Of a stretch of 64,000 bases of DNA, positions 17,117 through 27,873 are shown in pieces. Source of the stretch: Pedobacter deserti (lineage in GTDB: Bacteria > Bacteroidota > Bacteroidia > Sphingobacteriales > Sphingobacteriaceae); the NCBI RefSeq assembly GCF_024436415.1, contig NZ_JAFMZQ010000001.1:2542001-2606000 (forward strand), in the 5' to 3' direction. Position 1 is the stretch's first letter. Each line of letters opens with the position of its first letter. Position numbers and translations under genes: made by a program. The notes beneath the pieces are model-generated. The model searched no databases. It saw only the letters and a program-made list of their open reading frames with translations, and was not told the DNA's origin.

Positions 17117-19714
17117 ATGCCTCGCAGAATCTTCCCCGCGTTATTTGCCTTCAGTGTACTATCCCTTGCCCTCAGCAGTGCATCTGCTCAAAATCGCCGG
17201 GCAAACGATTCCATTGAGGTAGCCGTAGGTCCCGAATACGATCGGGTGAGCGGATTTCACCGGTTCTGGCTTGGGGAGAGTTACCGCAAGGTATGGGCCA
17301 CACCAGTAAAGATCCGCATCATCGAACTGGGAAAGGAGCGGGGCGGTTTCAAAATCGTCAAGCTCGGCGGCGGCATGCAAACGCGTTCACTTCGATTGGT
17401 TGATACAGCCGGACAGGAGTGGGCCTTGCGTACGGTGCAGAAATACCCCGAGCAGGGCCTGCCGGAAAGTTTGCGGCCAACCATAGCCAAGGCAATCGCG
17501 CAAGACCAGGTGTCTACCAACCATCCGTTTGGAGCACTGGTCGTTCCTACGCTGGCATCGGCATTAGGTATTCCCCATGTAGTACCCGAACTTGTTTATG
17601 TGGGCGATGACCCCGTATTTGGAGAATACCGGGAAAAGTTTGCCAACGCCGTTTATTTGCTTGAACCCCGATCACCTTACGAGGATGAAACCGATAACAC
17701 GCCGAAGGCGCAACGTAAAATAGAAGAAGACAACGATACCCGCGCCGATCAGCGGCTTACACTACGGGCACGCTTGCTCGATTTTCTGTTGGGCGACTGG
17801 GACAGGCACGAGGATAACTGGCGCTGGTTCGCTGATAAAAAGAAGGGTGAAACTACGTATGTTCCGGTTCCCCGCGACCGCGACAAGGTCTTTTATAAGA
17901 CATCCGGCGTGTTTCCCTGGATCTTAAACCACCAATGGCTCAAATCGCATCTTCAGCCATATAGTCCGAATATACGTGATGTGCAGCACTGGAATTTCAA
18001 CGAACGCTATTTTGACCGTTATTTTTTAAATGAACTCGATCTAAAAACCTGGAAAGTAGAGGTACAATATGTACAGAATCATCTTACAGACGCGGTTGTC
18101 GACCAGGCCTTTCGCAAAATGCCGGATACCATTTTCAGGCTTGGGGGACAAGAGCTTGTGCACAATTTCAAGTCGAGAAGAAACAAACTCGACTCCCTGG
18201 CAGAAAAATATTACCGGTTTTTATCGATATACGTAGATGTCCCCGCATCTGATAAAAAGGAAATTTTCGGGATCCGGCATACCGCTGGCGGATATATTGA
18301 AGTTGTCGTCAATAACATCAACAAAGAAGGAAAGAAGGGCAGGCTCGTCTATCAGCGTACCTTTGATCCTGCAATAACGAAAGAAATCAGGTTGTTCGGT
18401 TTAGCTGGTGATGATGTATTCAATATCAGCGGTGCAGATCAGTCCCCAATAAAAGTCAGGCTGATCGGCGGCGACGGAAAAGACCGTTTTGAAGTAGCGG
18501 GTCAGCCTGCAAACAAGGCTTTTATCTACGACCGCTCCGATGAAGCCAACGAACTGCCCGAGCGCAGGTATGCCAAATTCCGGTTATCGAATGATACGCT
18601 GGTCAACAAATTTGACCGCAACAGCTTCTTGTACGACCGTAGTGGCCCTTTATTCAGCTTAAATTATAACATCGACCGTGGCTTTGAGCTCGGTCTGGGT
18701 TACATCATAGAAAAGCAGGGCTTCAGACTCGAACCTTTTGCCGTTAAACACCAGTTCTGGGCAAACTACTCCACCGGACGCCAATCGTTTATTTTCGACT
18801 ATGAAGGCACCTTTAAACAGGCGGTCGGTAAAAATGATCTGATTATACATGCAAACCTGCTCGGGCCAAACAGCCTGAACAATTTCTTCGGCATCGGCAA
18901 TAACACAGCTTTTCTGGATTTGGATGACGAGGACGAAGAACTGTATGACCGGGAGGACGGCATCTCATATTACAGAAACAGGTATGATTACCTGAATATA
19001 GATTTCAGATTAAGTCGCCCCCTCGGCAAACACTTTAGAATCGAGGCCGGCATTCTCGGATCCCGCTACACCAGCAGCCGATCGGGCAATGATGAGCGTT
19101 TCTTCGCCGATTACGATGCGGCAAACCCGGAGGAAGAAATATTCGCTGATAAGTACTATGGTGGTTTTGTGGGAGGCTTTACCTACGATTCCAGAAACAA
19201 TCCTGCCATTCCAAAAAGCGGGCTCTACTGGAAGACTTCCATCGTCGGCCAGCAACAGTTAGATAAGGGGAGCGACCGTTATGCATCTGTGCATTCAGAG
19301 TTTAGATTCTACATCAATCCAAATAATTCCGGGCTTGTCCTGGCCAACAGGATCGGCGGCGGAACGGTAATCGGTGATCCTACCTTCTTCCAGCGCATGC
19401 ATCTCGGCGGGACAGCAAGTCTGCGCGGGTTCAACAGCAGGCGATTCACCGGAACGTCGATGGCCTACCACAACCTGGATATGCGGCTAAAATTGTTCAA
19501 TTTTACTTCCTATCTGGTTCCAGGTACAGTCGGACTGATCGGATTCAATGATGTAGGCCGGGTCTGGGAAAAAGGTGAGCAGTCAGACAGATGGCACCAT
19601 GGTTATGGCGGCGGCCTTTACCTGATGCCAGGGGAGGTCTTGTTGCTACAGGCGACCGTCGGGTTCTCGCGAGAAGCCACATTACCATACATATCAGTCG
19701 GGTTTAACTTTTAG
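17117..19714 (+). CDS. Exported kinase-motif domain fused to a BamA/TamA-type (Omp85) outer-membrane barrel
   Basis: An 865-residue protein with a signal peptide (residues 1-24). The N-terminal half contains a domain with DWDRHEDN (Asp227 to Asn234) and PRDRDKVF (Asp254, Asp256). The DRHxxN plus later Asp pattern resembles the catalytic and metal motifs of atypical kinases (PI4K/HipA/Fam20-like); that relation is inference from motif shape. A second segment (about 385-490) looks like a small beta module with LIGGDGKDRF. Residues about 510-865 form a 16-strand-type barrel with the Omp85 family's repeated aromatic strands, ending in the outer-membrane signature 'PYISVGFNF'. Stop codon overlaps the convergent cvfB stop by 3 nt. 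It is the last gene of the four-gene operon. Confidence 0.78.
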   Translation: MPRRIFPALFAFSVLSLALSSASAQNRRANDSIEVAVGPEYDRVSGFHRFWLGESYRKVWATPVKIRIIELGKERGGFKIVKLGGGMQTRSLRLVDTAGQEWALRTVQKYPEQGLPESLRPTIAKAIAQDQVSTNHPFGALVVPTLASALGIPHVVPELVYVGDDPVFGEYREKFANAVYLLEPRSPYEDETDNTPKAQRKIEEDNDTRADQRLTLRARLLDFLLGDWDRHEDNWRWFADKKKGETTYVPVPRDRDKVFYKTSGVFPWILNHQWLKSHLQPYSPNIRDVQHWNFNERYFDRYFLNELDLKTWKVEVQYVQNHLTDAVVDQAFRKMPDTIFRLGGQELVHNFKSRRNKLDSLAEKYYRFLSIYVDVPASDKKEIFGIRHTAGGYIEVVVNNINKEGKKGRLVYQRTFDPAITKEIRLFGLAGDDVFNISGADQSPIKVRLIGGDGKDRFEVAGQPANKAFIYDRSDEANELPERRYAKFRLSNDTLVNKFDRNSFLYDRSGPLFSLNYNIDRGFELGLGYIIEKQGFRLEPFAVKHQFWANYSTGRQSFIFDYEGTFKQAVGKNDLIIHANLLGPNSLNNFFGIGNNTAFLDLDDEDEELYDREDGISYYRNRYDYLNIDFRLSRPLGKHFRIEAGILGSRYTSSRSGNDERFFADYDAANPEEEIFADKYYGGFVGGFTYDSRNNPAIPKSGLYWKTSIVGQQQLDKGSDRYASVHSEFRFYINPNNSGLVLANRIGGGTVIGDPTFFQRMHLGGTASLRGFNSRRFTGTSMAYHNLDMRLKLFNFTSYLVPGTVGLIGFNDVGRVWEKGEQSDRWHHGYGGGLYLMPGEVLLLQATVGFSREATLPYISVGFNF

Positions 19715-20553
19715 TCCCCTTCCTGGTTAACCAGCCTGATCTCATGATCAGATACAGTGATCAATCTGTCCTTATACAAGCCGCCGATCACCTTTTTGAA
19801 CGCATTCTTGCTGATTGCAAAACGTTCATAGATCTTATCCGGGTCACTTTTGTCACCCAGGGAAATCACACCGCCGCTTGCTTTAAGTTCGGCCAGAACG
19901 GTATCTTTCGTATCAAGAATATGTCCATAACCCATTGGGCGCAGACTCAGGTCAATCTTGCCCTCCACACGGATCTTTTTGATCCAGCCTTTTCTGGTTT
20001 CACCTGGAGCGATATTTTCGAACAACTCGTTGTTATATAATAATCCGATATATTTATTGTCGATGATCGCATTATAGCCCAGGTCAGACTGGTCCGCAAT
20101 CAGCAAACTTACCTCGTCGCCCTCTTCCAGATCAATATCATCCTCTTCCACAAAGTCGAGCAGCTTAGACGAAGCCGTCATCCGGCCGTTCCGCTCATCA
20201 AGAAACACATACACCACATGCCTGTCGCCCTTAAACATTGGGCGTTTCTGCTCACGGCGCGGCACAAAAATGTCCTTGCCAATACCGATATCCATAAAGG
20301 CACCGTCCTCAGAATCATCCACAACGGTCAAAAAAGCAAAATCGCCCACACAGGCTTTCGGTCGCCTCGTTGTGGCTACCATTTGGCCCTCTTTATTCAG
20401 ATAAACGAAGGTGTTCAGATTATCGCCGACAGTAATATGCTTTGGCGCCTCATGATAGGATAACAGCACTTTATCCTCACCATCCGTCAAAATAAAGCCT
20501 GAATCCGATTTCTCGACCACCCGGAGATCATTGTATTGTCCTATTGCTGCCAT
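19711..20553 (-). CDS. cvfB: CvfB-type S1-like RNA-binding protein
   Basis: A 280-residue protein of the CvfB/YitL family: consecutive S1/OB-fold modules (about residues 1-70, 70-135 and 145-215) and a C-terminal winged helix (about 220-278, 'DKIYERFAISKNAFKKVIGGLYKDRLI'). CvfB proteins bind RNA and influence virulence or expression in other phyla; the target here is unknown. The start is the ATG at 20553. The stop overlaps the stop of the upstream Omp85-type gene. It lies 26 bp downstream of thiH on the same strand, but its own -7 box at 20558-20565 suggests separate expression. Confidence 0.87.
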   Translation of the reverse strand: MAAIGQYNDLRVVEKSDSGFILTDGEDKVLLSYHEAPKHITVGDNLNTFVYLNKEGQMVATTRRPKACVGDFAFLTVVDDSEDGAFMDIGIGKDIFVPRREQKRPMFKGDRHVVYVFLDERNGRMTASSKLLDFVEEDDIDLEEGDEVSLLIADQSDLGYNAIIDNKYIGLLYNNELFENIAPGETRKGWIKKIRVEGKIDLSLRPMGYGHILDTKDTVLAELKASGGVISLGDKSDPDKIYERFAISKNAFKKVIGGLYKDRLITVSDHEIRLVNQEGD

Positions 20554-20557
20554 TTTG

Positions 20558-20565
20558 CAAAGGTA
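20558..20565 (-). promoter_or_regulatory. Candidate -7 box directly before cvfB
   Basis: The minus strand reads TACCTTTG, a perfect TAnnTTTG, 4 nt before the ATG at 20553. With the rnpB-calibrated distance, transcription begins at or next to the ATG, so the message may be leaderless. Confidence 0.45.
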
Positions 20566-20579
20566 ACATTATTGCTTAG

Positions 20580-21698
20580 CTAAACGACCAGATTTCTGTC
20601 CCAATCCTTCCAAACCGGCTCATAACCCTTATCTATAATCATTCGTGCAATCTCATCCGGAGGACGTTCATCACTGATCTCGAATTGCTCCAGCGACTGC
20701 GGCTCAACTGCGTATCCTCCCGGATTGGTCCTGGAGCCCGCGCTCATAGAAGTAATTCCCAGCTTAATCACATTGTTCCTGAACAGCTCAGATTCGCGGG
20801 TCGACAGCGACAATTCTACCTCGCCGTTGAAGATCCGGTAAGCACAGATCAGCTGCAGCAACTCCCGGTCGCTCATCACCACCTTCGGTTCAAGGCCGCC
20901 GCTAAAGGGTCTTAATCGTGGAAAAGACAAGCTGTATTTGCTCATCCAGTACTTTCTCTCTAGATAAGACAGGTGCATTGCCGTAAAGTAAGAATCTGTG
21001 CGCCAGTCCTCCAAACCAATCAGCACCCCCAAACCCATCTTGTGAATGCCCGCCGATCCAAGTCGGTCAGGAGTTTCCAGCCGGTATGTAAAATTGGACT
21101 TTTTACCTTTTGGGTGGTGCTTCCTATAATCATCACGATGATAAGTCTCCTGGTAAACCAGCACCGAGTTCAGTCCGTAGGGGATCAGCTCCTCGTAGTC
21201 CGCCTGATCAAGGGGTTGTACTTCCATCGATATCTGGGAGAAGTGGGGTTTGATCAGTTTCAGAACCTGTTTGAAATATTCCGTGTGTACCGACTGATTA
21301 GCCTCGCCTGTGACCAGCAGCACGTGTTCATAGCCCATTTCCTTGATGGCCGCAACCTCCTGCATAATCTCGATGGGTGTCAACGTTTTGCGTCGCACCT
21401 TATTATCCAGGCTAAAGCCGCAATAGGTGCATATATTGTTGCACTCATTAGAAAGATAAAGAGGTACGTAGAGCTGAATGACCTTGCCAAACCGCTTTTG
21501 TGTCAGCTGCTGACTCAACGCTGCCATCTGCTCCAGATAGGGTGCGGCGGCAGGGGAGATCAGGGCCTTAAAATCTTCCAGCCCGGGGTTTACCGCATGC
21601 AGGGCGTTTGAAACGTCGACCGAAGTCTTGCTGTAAATACTTGCCTTCTCAACATCCCAGTCATACCGGCCAAATACATCTTTAAACGTGTTATCCAT
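20580..21698 (-). CDS. thiH: 2-iminoacetate synthase (radical SAM)
   Basis: A 372-residue ThiH. It cleaves tyrosine to dehydroglycine (2-iminoacetate) for the thiazole ring of thiamine, using an iron-sulfur cluster bound by the CxxxCxxC motif in NECNNICTYCGF (about residues 89-98) and SAM. The C-terminal region has the BATS-type 'SMSAGSRTNPGGY' motif. It is the last gene of the thi operon, 8 nt after thiG. Confidence 0.95.
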   Translation of the reverse strand: MDNTFKDVFGRYDWDVEKASIYSKTSVDVSNALHAVNPGLEDFKALISPAAAPYLEQMAALSQQLTQKRFGKVIQLYVPLYLSNECNNICTYCGFSLDNKVRRKTLTPIEIMQEVAAIKEMGYEHVLLVTGEANQSVHTEYFKQVLKLIKPHFSQISMEVQPLDQADYEELIPYGLNSVLVYQETYHRDDYRKHHPKGKKSNFTYRLETPDRLGSAGIHKMGLGVLIGLEDWRTDSYFTAMHLSYLERKYWMSKYSLSFPRLRPFSGGLEPKVVMSDRELLQLICAYRIFNGEVELSLSTRESELFRNNVIKLGITSMSAGSRTNPGGYAVEPQSLEQFEISDERPPDEIARMIIDKGYEPVWKDWDRNLVV

Positions 21699-21706
21699 GC
21701 GATAAA

Positions 21707-22468
21707 TTAATCAAGAAAGGAGGTAAGCGGACTACTTGCCACCGCCTGTACGCTCGTACGGGCCAGCTTTGCCTCAAAAGCCATTCTGCCTGCCTCTACA
21801 GCGAGTTTAAAGGCCTCCGCCATGCCGACCGGATTGGCGGAGACAGCAATAGCGGTGTTCACCAGGACAGCATCTGCGCCGATCTCCATAGCCTTCGCAG
21901 CGTCGGAAGGCGCGCCGATACCAGCGTCAACGATCACAGGTACCTGACTCTGACTGATGATGATTTCCAGAAAGTCGATCGTCTTTAAGCCCTTGTTACT
22001 GCCAATCGGCGATCCCAAAGGCATTACTGCGGCCGTTCCTGCATCTTCGAGCCGCTTGCATAGTACCGGATCGGCGTGAATATAGGGCAACACAACGAAG
22101 CCCAGCTTCGCAAGTTCTTCCGTTGCCAGCAGTGTCTCAACCGGGTCTGGCATCAGGTATTTCGGATCCGGATGAATCTCCAGTTTGATCCAGTTGGTTT
22201 CCAGAGCCTCACGTGCCATTTGGGCGGCAAAAACGGCCTCTCTTGCATTGCGGACACCCGAGGTATTCGGCAGCAAATTAAGATGTGGATGTCTCAAATG
22301 TCCGATGATATCATCCTCGCTATTCTGCAGATCAACCCGCTTCAAGGCCACCGTTACAAGTTCCGATCCGGAAGCAAGAATTGCCTCCGCCATTTCGCTG
22401 GTCGAGCTGAATTTGCCTGTTCCGGTAAACAACCTGGATTTAAATATTTTGTTTCCTACCTTAAGCAT
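21707..22468 (-). CDS. thiG: Thiazole synthase
   Basis: A 253-residue ThiG (alpha/beta barrel) that condenses 1-deoxy-xylulose 5-phosphate, dehydroglycine and ThiS thiocarboxylate to the thiazole phosphate. Recognisable motifs are [12 protein letters not shown] at the N-terminus, [12 protein letters not shown] with the Schiff-base Lys region, and the phosphate-binding [20 protein letters not shown]. Length is typical. It sits between thiE (3 nt) and thiH (8 nt). Confidence 0.96.
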   Translation of the reverse strand: MLKVGNKIFKSRLFTGTGKFSSTSEMAEAILASGSELVTVALKRVDLQNSEDDIIGHLRHPHLNLLPNTSGVRNAREAVFAAQMAREALETNWIKLEIHPDPKYLMPDPVETLLATEELAKLGFVVLPYIHADPVLCKRLEDAGTAAVMPLGSPIGSNKGLKTIDFLEIIISQSQVPVIVDAGIGAPSDAAKAMEIGADAVLVNTAIAVSANPVGMAEAFKLAVEAGRMAFEAKLARTSVQAVASSPLTSFLD

Positions 22469-22471
22469 ATC

Positions 22472-23116
22472 TTATTGTAAAACAGGTTTGAAAGATTTTA
22501 TTAGTTCATTCATTTCTGCCAGACGGCTACGAAGATCACCGGCACCTGTCAACGCAGATGACACAGCTATTCCATGAACGCCAGCCGACATTAACTGAGG
22601 GATGTCGGCTGGCATAATACCGCCGATAGCAATAACCGGAATTGTGATCCCCTCATCCCGCATTTGCTGCATTACATTTTCGTAGCCTCCCAAACCCAGT
22701 ATGGGACTAAGGTTCTGTTTTGTATCGGTAAACCGGTAGGGCCCAAGGCCGATATAGTCGACCTTCTCAGCGGCGCGGCGACCAATATCTTCGATCGTAT
22801 TGGCCGTGCCGCCAATAATCATATCAGGACCGAGTAGCGCTCTGGCTTCAGGAACCGGCATGTCGGCCAGGCCCAAATGCACACCATGAGCGGCAATCTG
22901 ACGCGCAACTTCGGGATGGTCATTTACAATCAGCCTTGCACCGTATTCATTGCACAGTTGCAGCGCCTTCACACCCGTTTCCAGTATCTCTTCTACAGCC
23001 GCATGCTTCATGCGAAGCTGTATCCACTTTCCGCCTGCGTTCAGGACATCCGAAATTGCATTAAGGGTTGACAATGAATCGATAGCGTTCGATATATAAT
23101 GTAACTGATCAATCAT
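22472..23116 (-). CDS. thiE: Thiamine-phosphate synthase
   Basis: Couples HMP-pyrophosphate to thiazole phosphate. I use the ATG at 23116 (214 residues); the upstream ATG at 23197 would overlap thiD by 76 nt and add a non-family leader. TIM-barrel motifs include WIQLRMKHA, RLIVNDHPEVA, GVHLGLADMPV and the phosphate-binding VIAIGGI. The gene begins 5 nt after thiD and ends 3 nt before thiG. A second ThiE-like protein is encoded two genes upstream. Confidence 0.93.
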   Translation of the reverse strand: MIDQLHYISNAIDSLSTLNAISDVLNAGGKWIQLRMKHAAVEEILETGVKALQLCNEYGARLIVNDHPEVARQIAAHGVHLGLADMPVPEARALLGPDMIIGGTANTIEDIGRRAAEKVDYIGLGPYRFTDTKQNLSPILGLGGYENVMQQMRDEGITIPVIAIGGIMPADIPQLMSAGVHGIAVSSALTGAGDLRSRLAEMNELIKSFKPVLQ

Positions 23117-23121
23117 AATAT

Positions 23122-23874
23122 TTAGTTCGTATGGTATCCCAGCAGCGTCTGGTTGCTGGCAAGAAATTTCTCTGTATAATGCTTTGCGAGCCTGCACGAA
23201 CGTTCAATCGAATTACCCAAAGCCATGTTTGCGGTGATGGCGGCCGACAATACGCAACCCGATCCATGTTTGGCCGGCAACTCTGCAAGAACCGGCTCAA
23301 TCGGTACGACCTCATTTTCTATATACAGGTAGTCGGTACCCGGCTGTTCCGGATTGTGCCCGCCTTTTAACAGTACGGCACAGTATTCTGACCATTCGGA
23401 GGCGGTTTCTTTCGGACTCACCAAAGGTTTAATCAGCTGTATTTCATCATAATTAGGTGTTATTACATCAATAGAATGAAGAGCATCAGTAAGCAACCCG
23501 GCATCAAGCTGGTCTGGATGAAACTGGTAACCTGTACTTGCCGATATCACCGGGTCCCATACCATATAGATCGACGGATTCACATGTCTCAGAAATGCCG
23601 TTACCTCCAGCAAAACATGCAAATCTTTGATGATCCCGATCTTACAGGCAACAATTTTAAATTTCCTGGCAAGCGGTTCCACCTGGGCAATGATCTCCGA
23701 AGCTTCCAGCCATTGATTTCGGGTAAAGCAATCATCCGTTTGCACCGTCAGCGCTGAACAGGCGCCGAAAGCATAAACCTCATGCTGCTCAAAACACTTC
23801 ACATCGGCCAGAAGTCCTGCTCCCGCACTCGGATCCAGTCCGGCTACCGTCAGTGTATAAGGTCTGTTTCCCAT
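23122..23874 (-). CDS. thiD: Hydroxymethylpyrimidine/phosphomethylpyrimidine kinase
   Basis: A 250-residue ribokinase-fold enzyme that phosphorylates HMP and HMP-phosphate. The start region 'VAGLDPSAGAGLLADVKCF' and the C-terminal catalytic GSGC motif ('KHGSGCVLSAAI') are present. Its start overlaps the upstream thiE-like gene by 25 nt, and thiE begins 5 nt after its stop, typical for translational coupling. Confidence 0.95.
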   Translation of the reverse strand: MGNRPYTLTVAGLDPSAGAGLLADVKCFEQHEVYAFGACSALTVQTDDCFTRNQWLEASEIIAQVEPLARKFKIVACKIGIIKDLHVLLEVTAFLRHVNPSIYMVWDPVISASTGYQFHPDQLDAGLLTDALHSIDVITPNYDEIQLIKPLVSPKETASEWSEYCAVLLKGGHNPEQPGTDYLYIENEVVPIEPVLAELPAKHGSGCVLSAAITANMALGNSIERSCRLAKHYTEKFLASNQTLLGYHTN

Positions 23875-24470
23875 TTCAATTGATTAAAATTATCCAGACT
23901 TCTGGCCGGCTCGTTCCAAACAGCACCCAGTACAGCAATTCCATCAAAACCCATCATCTGCACATCACCCAGTTTATCCGCCGAAATTCCCCCCAAAGCG
24001 ATCAGGCGAGGCTGCACAGCTTCAACGCCGGGCGCTTCAGCGGTCTGAATCACTATGTTACTTGAACCGATTCCCCGATAACCAGGTTTGGATAAGCTGT
24101 CGAACAGCGGCCCGTAAAAGACATACTCAAAACGACTCATCGCACCAAGATCCTTTCTGCAGTGAACCGAAGTACTCAAATACTTATCCCCGTAAAGTGA
24201 AGGGTAGCCGTTCGCATCAAATTCCCTTCGCCGCAGCTCCGGCAAATGCAATCGCCGGATGCCAAACGCATCGCCCAGTTCATGATGCTGATGCAGTGCC
24301 ACCCGATCATGGAACGCGGCGTCTATTCCAGCGAGCATATCCCGGTATCTCGCCAGCGGCAGACCCGGCTTTCTGAGGTGAAACAACTGCATACCGGCCT
24401 CAAACAGCCGGTTAATCAGCGGCGCTTCAGCTTCAAGTTCAGCGGGACTGGAAATCACGATCAGTTCCAT
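23850..24470 (-). CDS. Second ThiE/TenI-like thiamine-phosphate synthase paralogue
   Basis: A 206-residue TIM-barrel protein of the ThiE/TenI group. The segments LFHLRKPG, RVALHQHHELGDAFGIRRLHLPE and 'RLIALGGISADKLGDVQMMGFDGIAVLGAVW' match the family, but the conserved phosphate and HMP-PP residues are less clear than in thiE. It may be a diverged thiamine-phosphate synthase or a TenI-like thiazole tautomerase; TenI fits a cluster already containing thiE. It lies between thiC (21 nt) and thiD (25 nt overlap). Confidence 0.75.
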   Translation of the reverse strand: MELIVISSPAELEAEAPLINRLFEAGMQLFHLRKPGLPLARYRDMLAGIDAAFHDRVALHQHHELGDAFGIRRLHLPELRRREFDANGYPSLYGDKYLSTSVHCRKDLGAMSRFEYVFYGPLFDSLSKPGYRGIGSSNIVIQTAEAPGVEAVQPRLIALGGISADKLGDVQMMGFDGIAVLGAVWNEPARSLDNFNQLKWETDLIH

Positions 24471-24491
24471 GCTTTATCCTTGGCAATCAAC

Positions 24492-26294
<1,803 letters not shown>

Positions 26295-26309
26295 CTAAAA
26301 GATTAGGGG

Positions 26310-26513
26310 TTATCCGCCTTGGGTGGCTTTAATGATCATCACCTGGTCGCCCTGGTTCAACAGGCGATCCGGCCATTCATGCTTCGGTACAACAGCTTGG
26401 TTTACGGCCACGGCAATATTCCGCGGGCCAGCATCAAACACTTGCTCCAGCATTTGGCTTACCGAACAAGTCGCATCAAGCTGATAAGATTTTTGGTTTA
26501 CAGTAATTTCCAT
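26310..26513 (-). CDS. thiS: Sulfur-carrier protein ThiS
   Basis: A 67-residue beta-grasp protein ending in the Gly-Gly tail that is adenylated and thiocarboxylated to carry sulfur into thiazole formation. Motifs: start MEITVNQKSY, 'NIAVAVNQAVVPKHEW', tail IIKATQGG. It is the first gene after the TPP riboswitch. The activating enzyme ThiF is not encoded in this window. Confidence 0.93.
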   Translation of the reverse strand: MEITVNQKSYQLDATCSVSQMLEQVFDAGPRNIAVAVNQAVVPKHEWPDRLLNQGDQVMIIKATQGG

Positions 26514-26564
26514 GTTAAACAGGTTAAATCATGAAAACTGTAGGGGAGAATCCTTAAACAGGAC

Positions 26565-26589
26565 AAAAAGAAAGCAACAGATTTGCTTC
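26565..26589 (-). terminator. Intrinsic terminator of the TPP riboswitch expression platform
   Basis: On the minus strand an AAGCAA/TTGCTT stem with an ATCTG loop is followed by CTTTTT. It lies directly after the aptamer and before thiS, the position of a ligand-controlled terminator. Confidence 0.6.
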
Positions 26590-26593
26590 TACT

Positions 26594-26659
26594 TTTCCCT
26601 TCGGCAGTACTAACTGCATCAGGTTCAAAGGGTATATCTCAGCACAAGGCACCCCTAAA
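26594..26659 (-). promoter_or_regulatory. TPP (THI-element) riboswitch aptamer
   Basis: On the minus strand the conserved THI-box reads GGGGTGCC ... GCTGAGATATACCC ... GAACCTGATGCAGTTAGTACTGC, including the invariant CTGAGA and the ACCTGATCTGG-like helix. It precedes thiS by about 80 nt and controls the thiS-thiH operon. TPP binding should favour the downstream terminator. Confidence 0.96.
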
Positions 26660-26667
26660 GTTTTTTG

Positions 26668-26698
26668 TAAAGCTAGTATATAATTTTTAAATACCAAA
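26668..26698 (-). promoter_or_regulatory. Candidate promoter of the thi operon
   Basis: On the minus strand TTTG (26698-26695) and TAGCTTTA (26675-26668, one mismatch to TAnnTTTG) are separated by 19 bp, the standard Bacteroidota -33/-7 spacing. The predicted start is about 26661, immediately before the riboswitch. Confidence 0.55.
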
Positions 26699-26703
26699 TA
26701 TCG

Positions 26704-26711
26704 TACATTTG
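26704..26711 (+). promoter_or_regulatory. Candidate -7 box for the MFS transporter
   Basis: TACATTTG fits TAnnTTTG and leads to a leader of about 10 nt before the ATG at 26728. It is divergent from the thi promoter. Confidence 0.45.
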
Positions 26712-26727
26712 CGGCAGCATTTCCCCT

Positions 26728-27873
26728 ATGATTTCCAATAGCACACATCGCCTGTTTCTAAGCCTTTTTTTCTTTGCGTCCGGTTTAAGTTTTTCCACCT
26801 GGGCGTCCAGAATTCCAACGATAAAGTCGGCTTTTGATCTGAATGAGGCGGCACTTGGCACAATTTTACTCGCCATGCCCGTAGGGTCACTGCTTGGCCT
26901 TCCCATATCCGGATGGCTGGTCTCAAAATACAACAGCCGCGTACCGCTCGCCGTAGGTTTTGCGTTAAACGGTTTGTGCCTGCTGCTGATCGGCACGGCT
27001 CATAATGTCTTTACGCTGGTGGTTGCAATCACCCTGTTTGCATTCACAACAAGGGTATTCAATATATCGGTCAACACCCAGGCGCTTACCCTCCAGAAGA
27101 GATTTGAGAATAAGATCATCGGTTCATTTCATGGCTTTTGGAGCATCGGCGGGATCGCCGGCATTGTCATATCCACCTTATTGCTATCGCTGGGCACATC
27201 GCTGACCTTACATTTCGCTGTAGTAGGGGGCGTGATGGTACTATTCACCATCTACGCTTACCAGTTCTTACTGGCAGGCGATCGCGCGCAGTCGGGAAAC
27301 AAGCTAAATCTCAAGAAGCCGGATCCCTATATATTTTATCTTGGCATGGTTGTGTTTCTGTGCGCCATCTGCGAAGGAGGGATGTTCGATTGGAGCGGCA
27401 TCTATTTCCAGCAGGTTGTAAAGGTCGACATCTTCACCTACGGATACCTGATTTTCATGACCTTTATGGCCGCCTCGCGGTTTTTGTCCGACATCATCAT
27501 TGCGCGTTTCGGGATGCCAAAAACATATATCATGAGTGCAGTTTGCATCGTTCTCGGCATCAGTATGGCTGTCATCTTTCCCGCATTCTGGACAGCCATG
27601 ATCGGCTTTTCTCTGGTCGGTTTTGGAACAGCAGCCGTTATACCCATGTCTTATGCACTGGCAGGCGCTTCTAAAAAGTATTCACCAGGAATGGCGATAT
27701 CGGTGATCGCCACGTATTCGATTACAGGTATGCTGCTGGGCCCGCCGCTTATCGGCTACCTGGCCCATGCATTCAACCTGCGTATATCATTTGTCATCTT
27801 CGCACTGTGCGGATTGCTGCTTATACCCATAACCAGGGCCTTCTTCAACCACCAGGCAAAGATCAGCAGTTAA
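26728..27873 (+). CDS. MFS transporter
   Basis: A 381-residue major facilitator protein with about twelve hydrophobic segments and a central loop near residues 195-205. The N-terminal 'FSTWASRIPTIKSAF' and 'AMPVGSLLGLPISGWLVSKY' are reminiscent of the fucose-permease/YbjJ-like subgroup. It is divergent from the thiamine operon by about 215 bp between start codons. A link with thiamine or its precursors is possible but not shown. Its stop overlaps the YtxH gene stop by 3 nt. Confidence 0.88.
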   Translation: MISNSTHRLFLSLFFFASGLSFSTWASRIPTIKSAFDLNEAALGTILLAMPVGSLLGLPISGWLVSKYNSRVPLAVGFALNGLCLLLIGTAHNVFTLVVAITLFAFTTRVFNISVNTQALTLQKRFENKIIGSFHGFWSIGGIAGIVISTLLLSLGTSLTLHFAVVGGVMVLFTIYAYQFLLAGDRAQSGNKLNLKKPDPYIFYLGMVVFLCAICEGGMFDWSGIYFQQVVKVDIFTYGYLIFMTFMAASRFLSDIIIARFGMPKTYIMSAVCIVLGISMAVIFPAFWTAMIGFSLVGFGTAAVIPMSYALAGASKKYSPGMAISVIATYSITGMLLGPPLIGYLAHAFNLRISFVIFALCGLLLIPITRAFFNHQAKISS

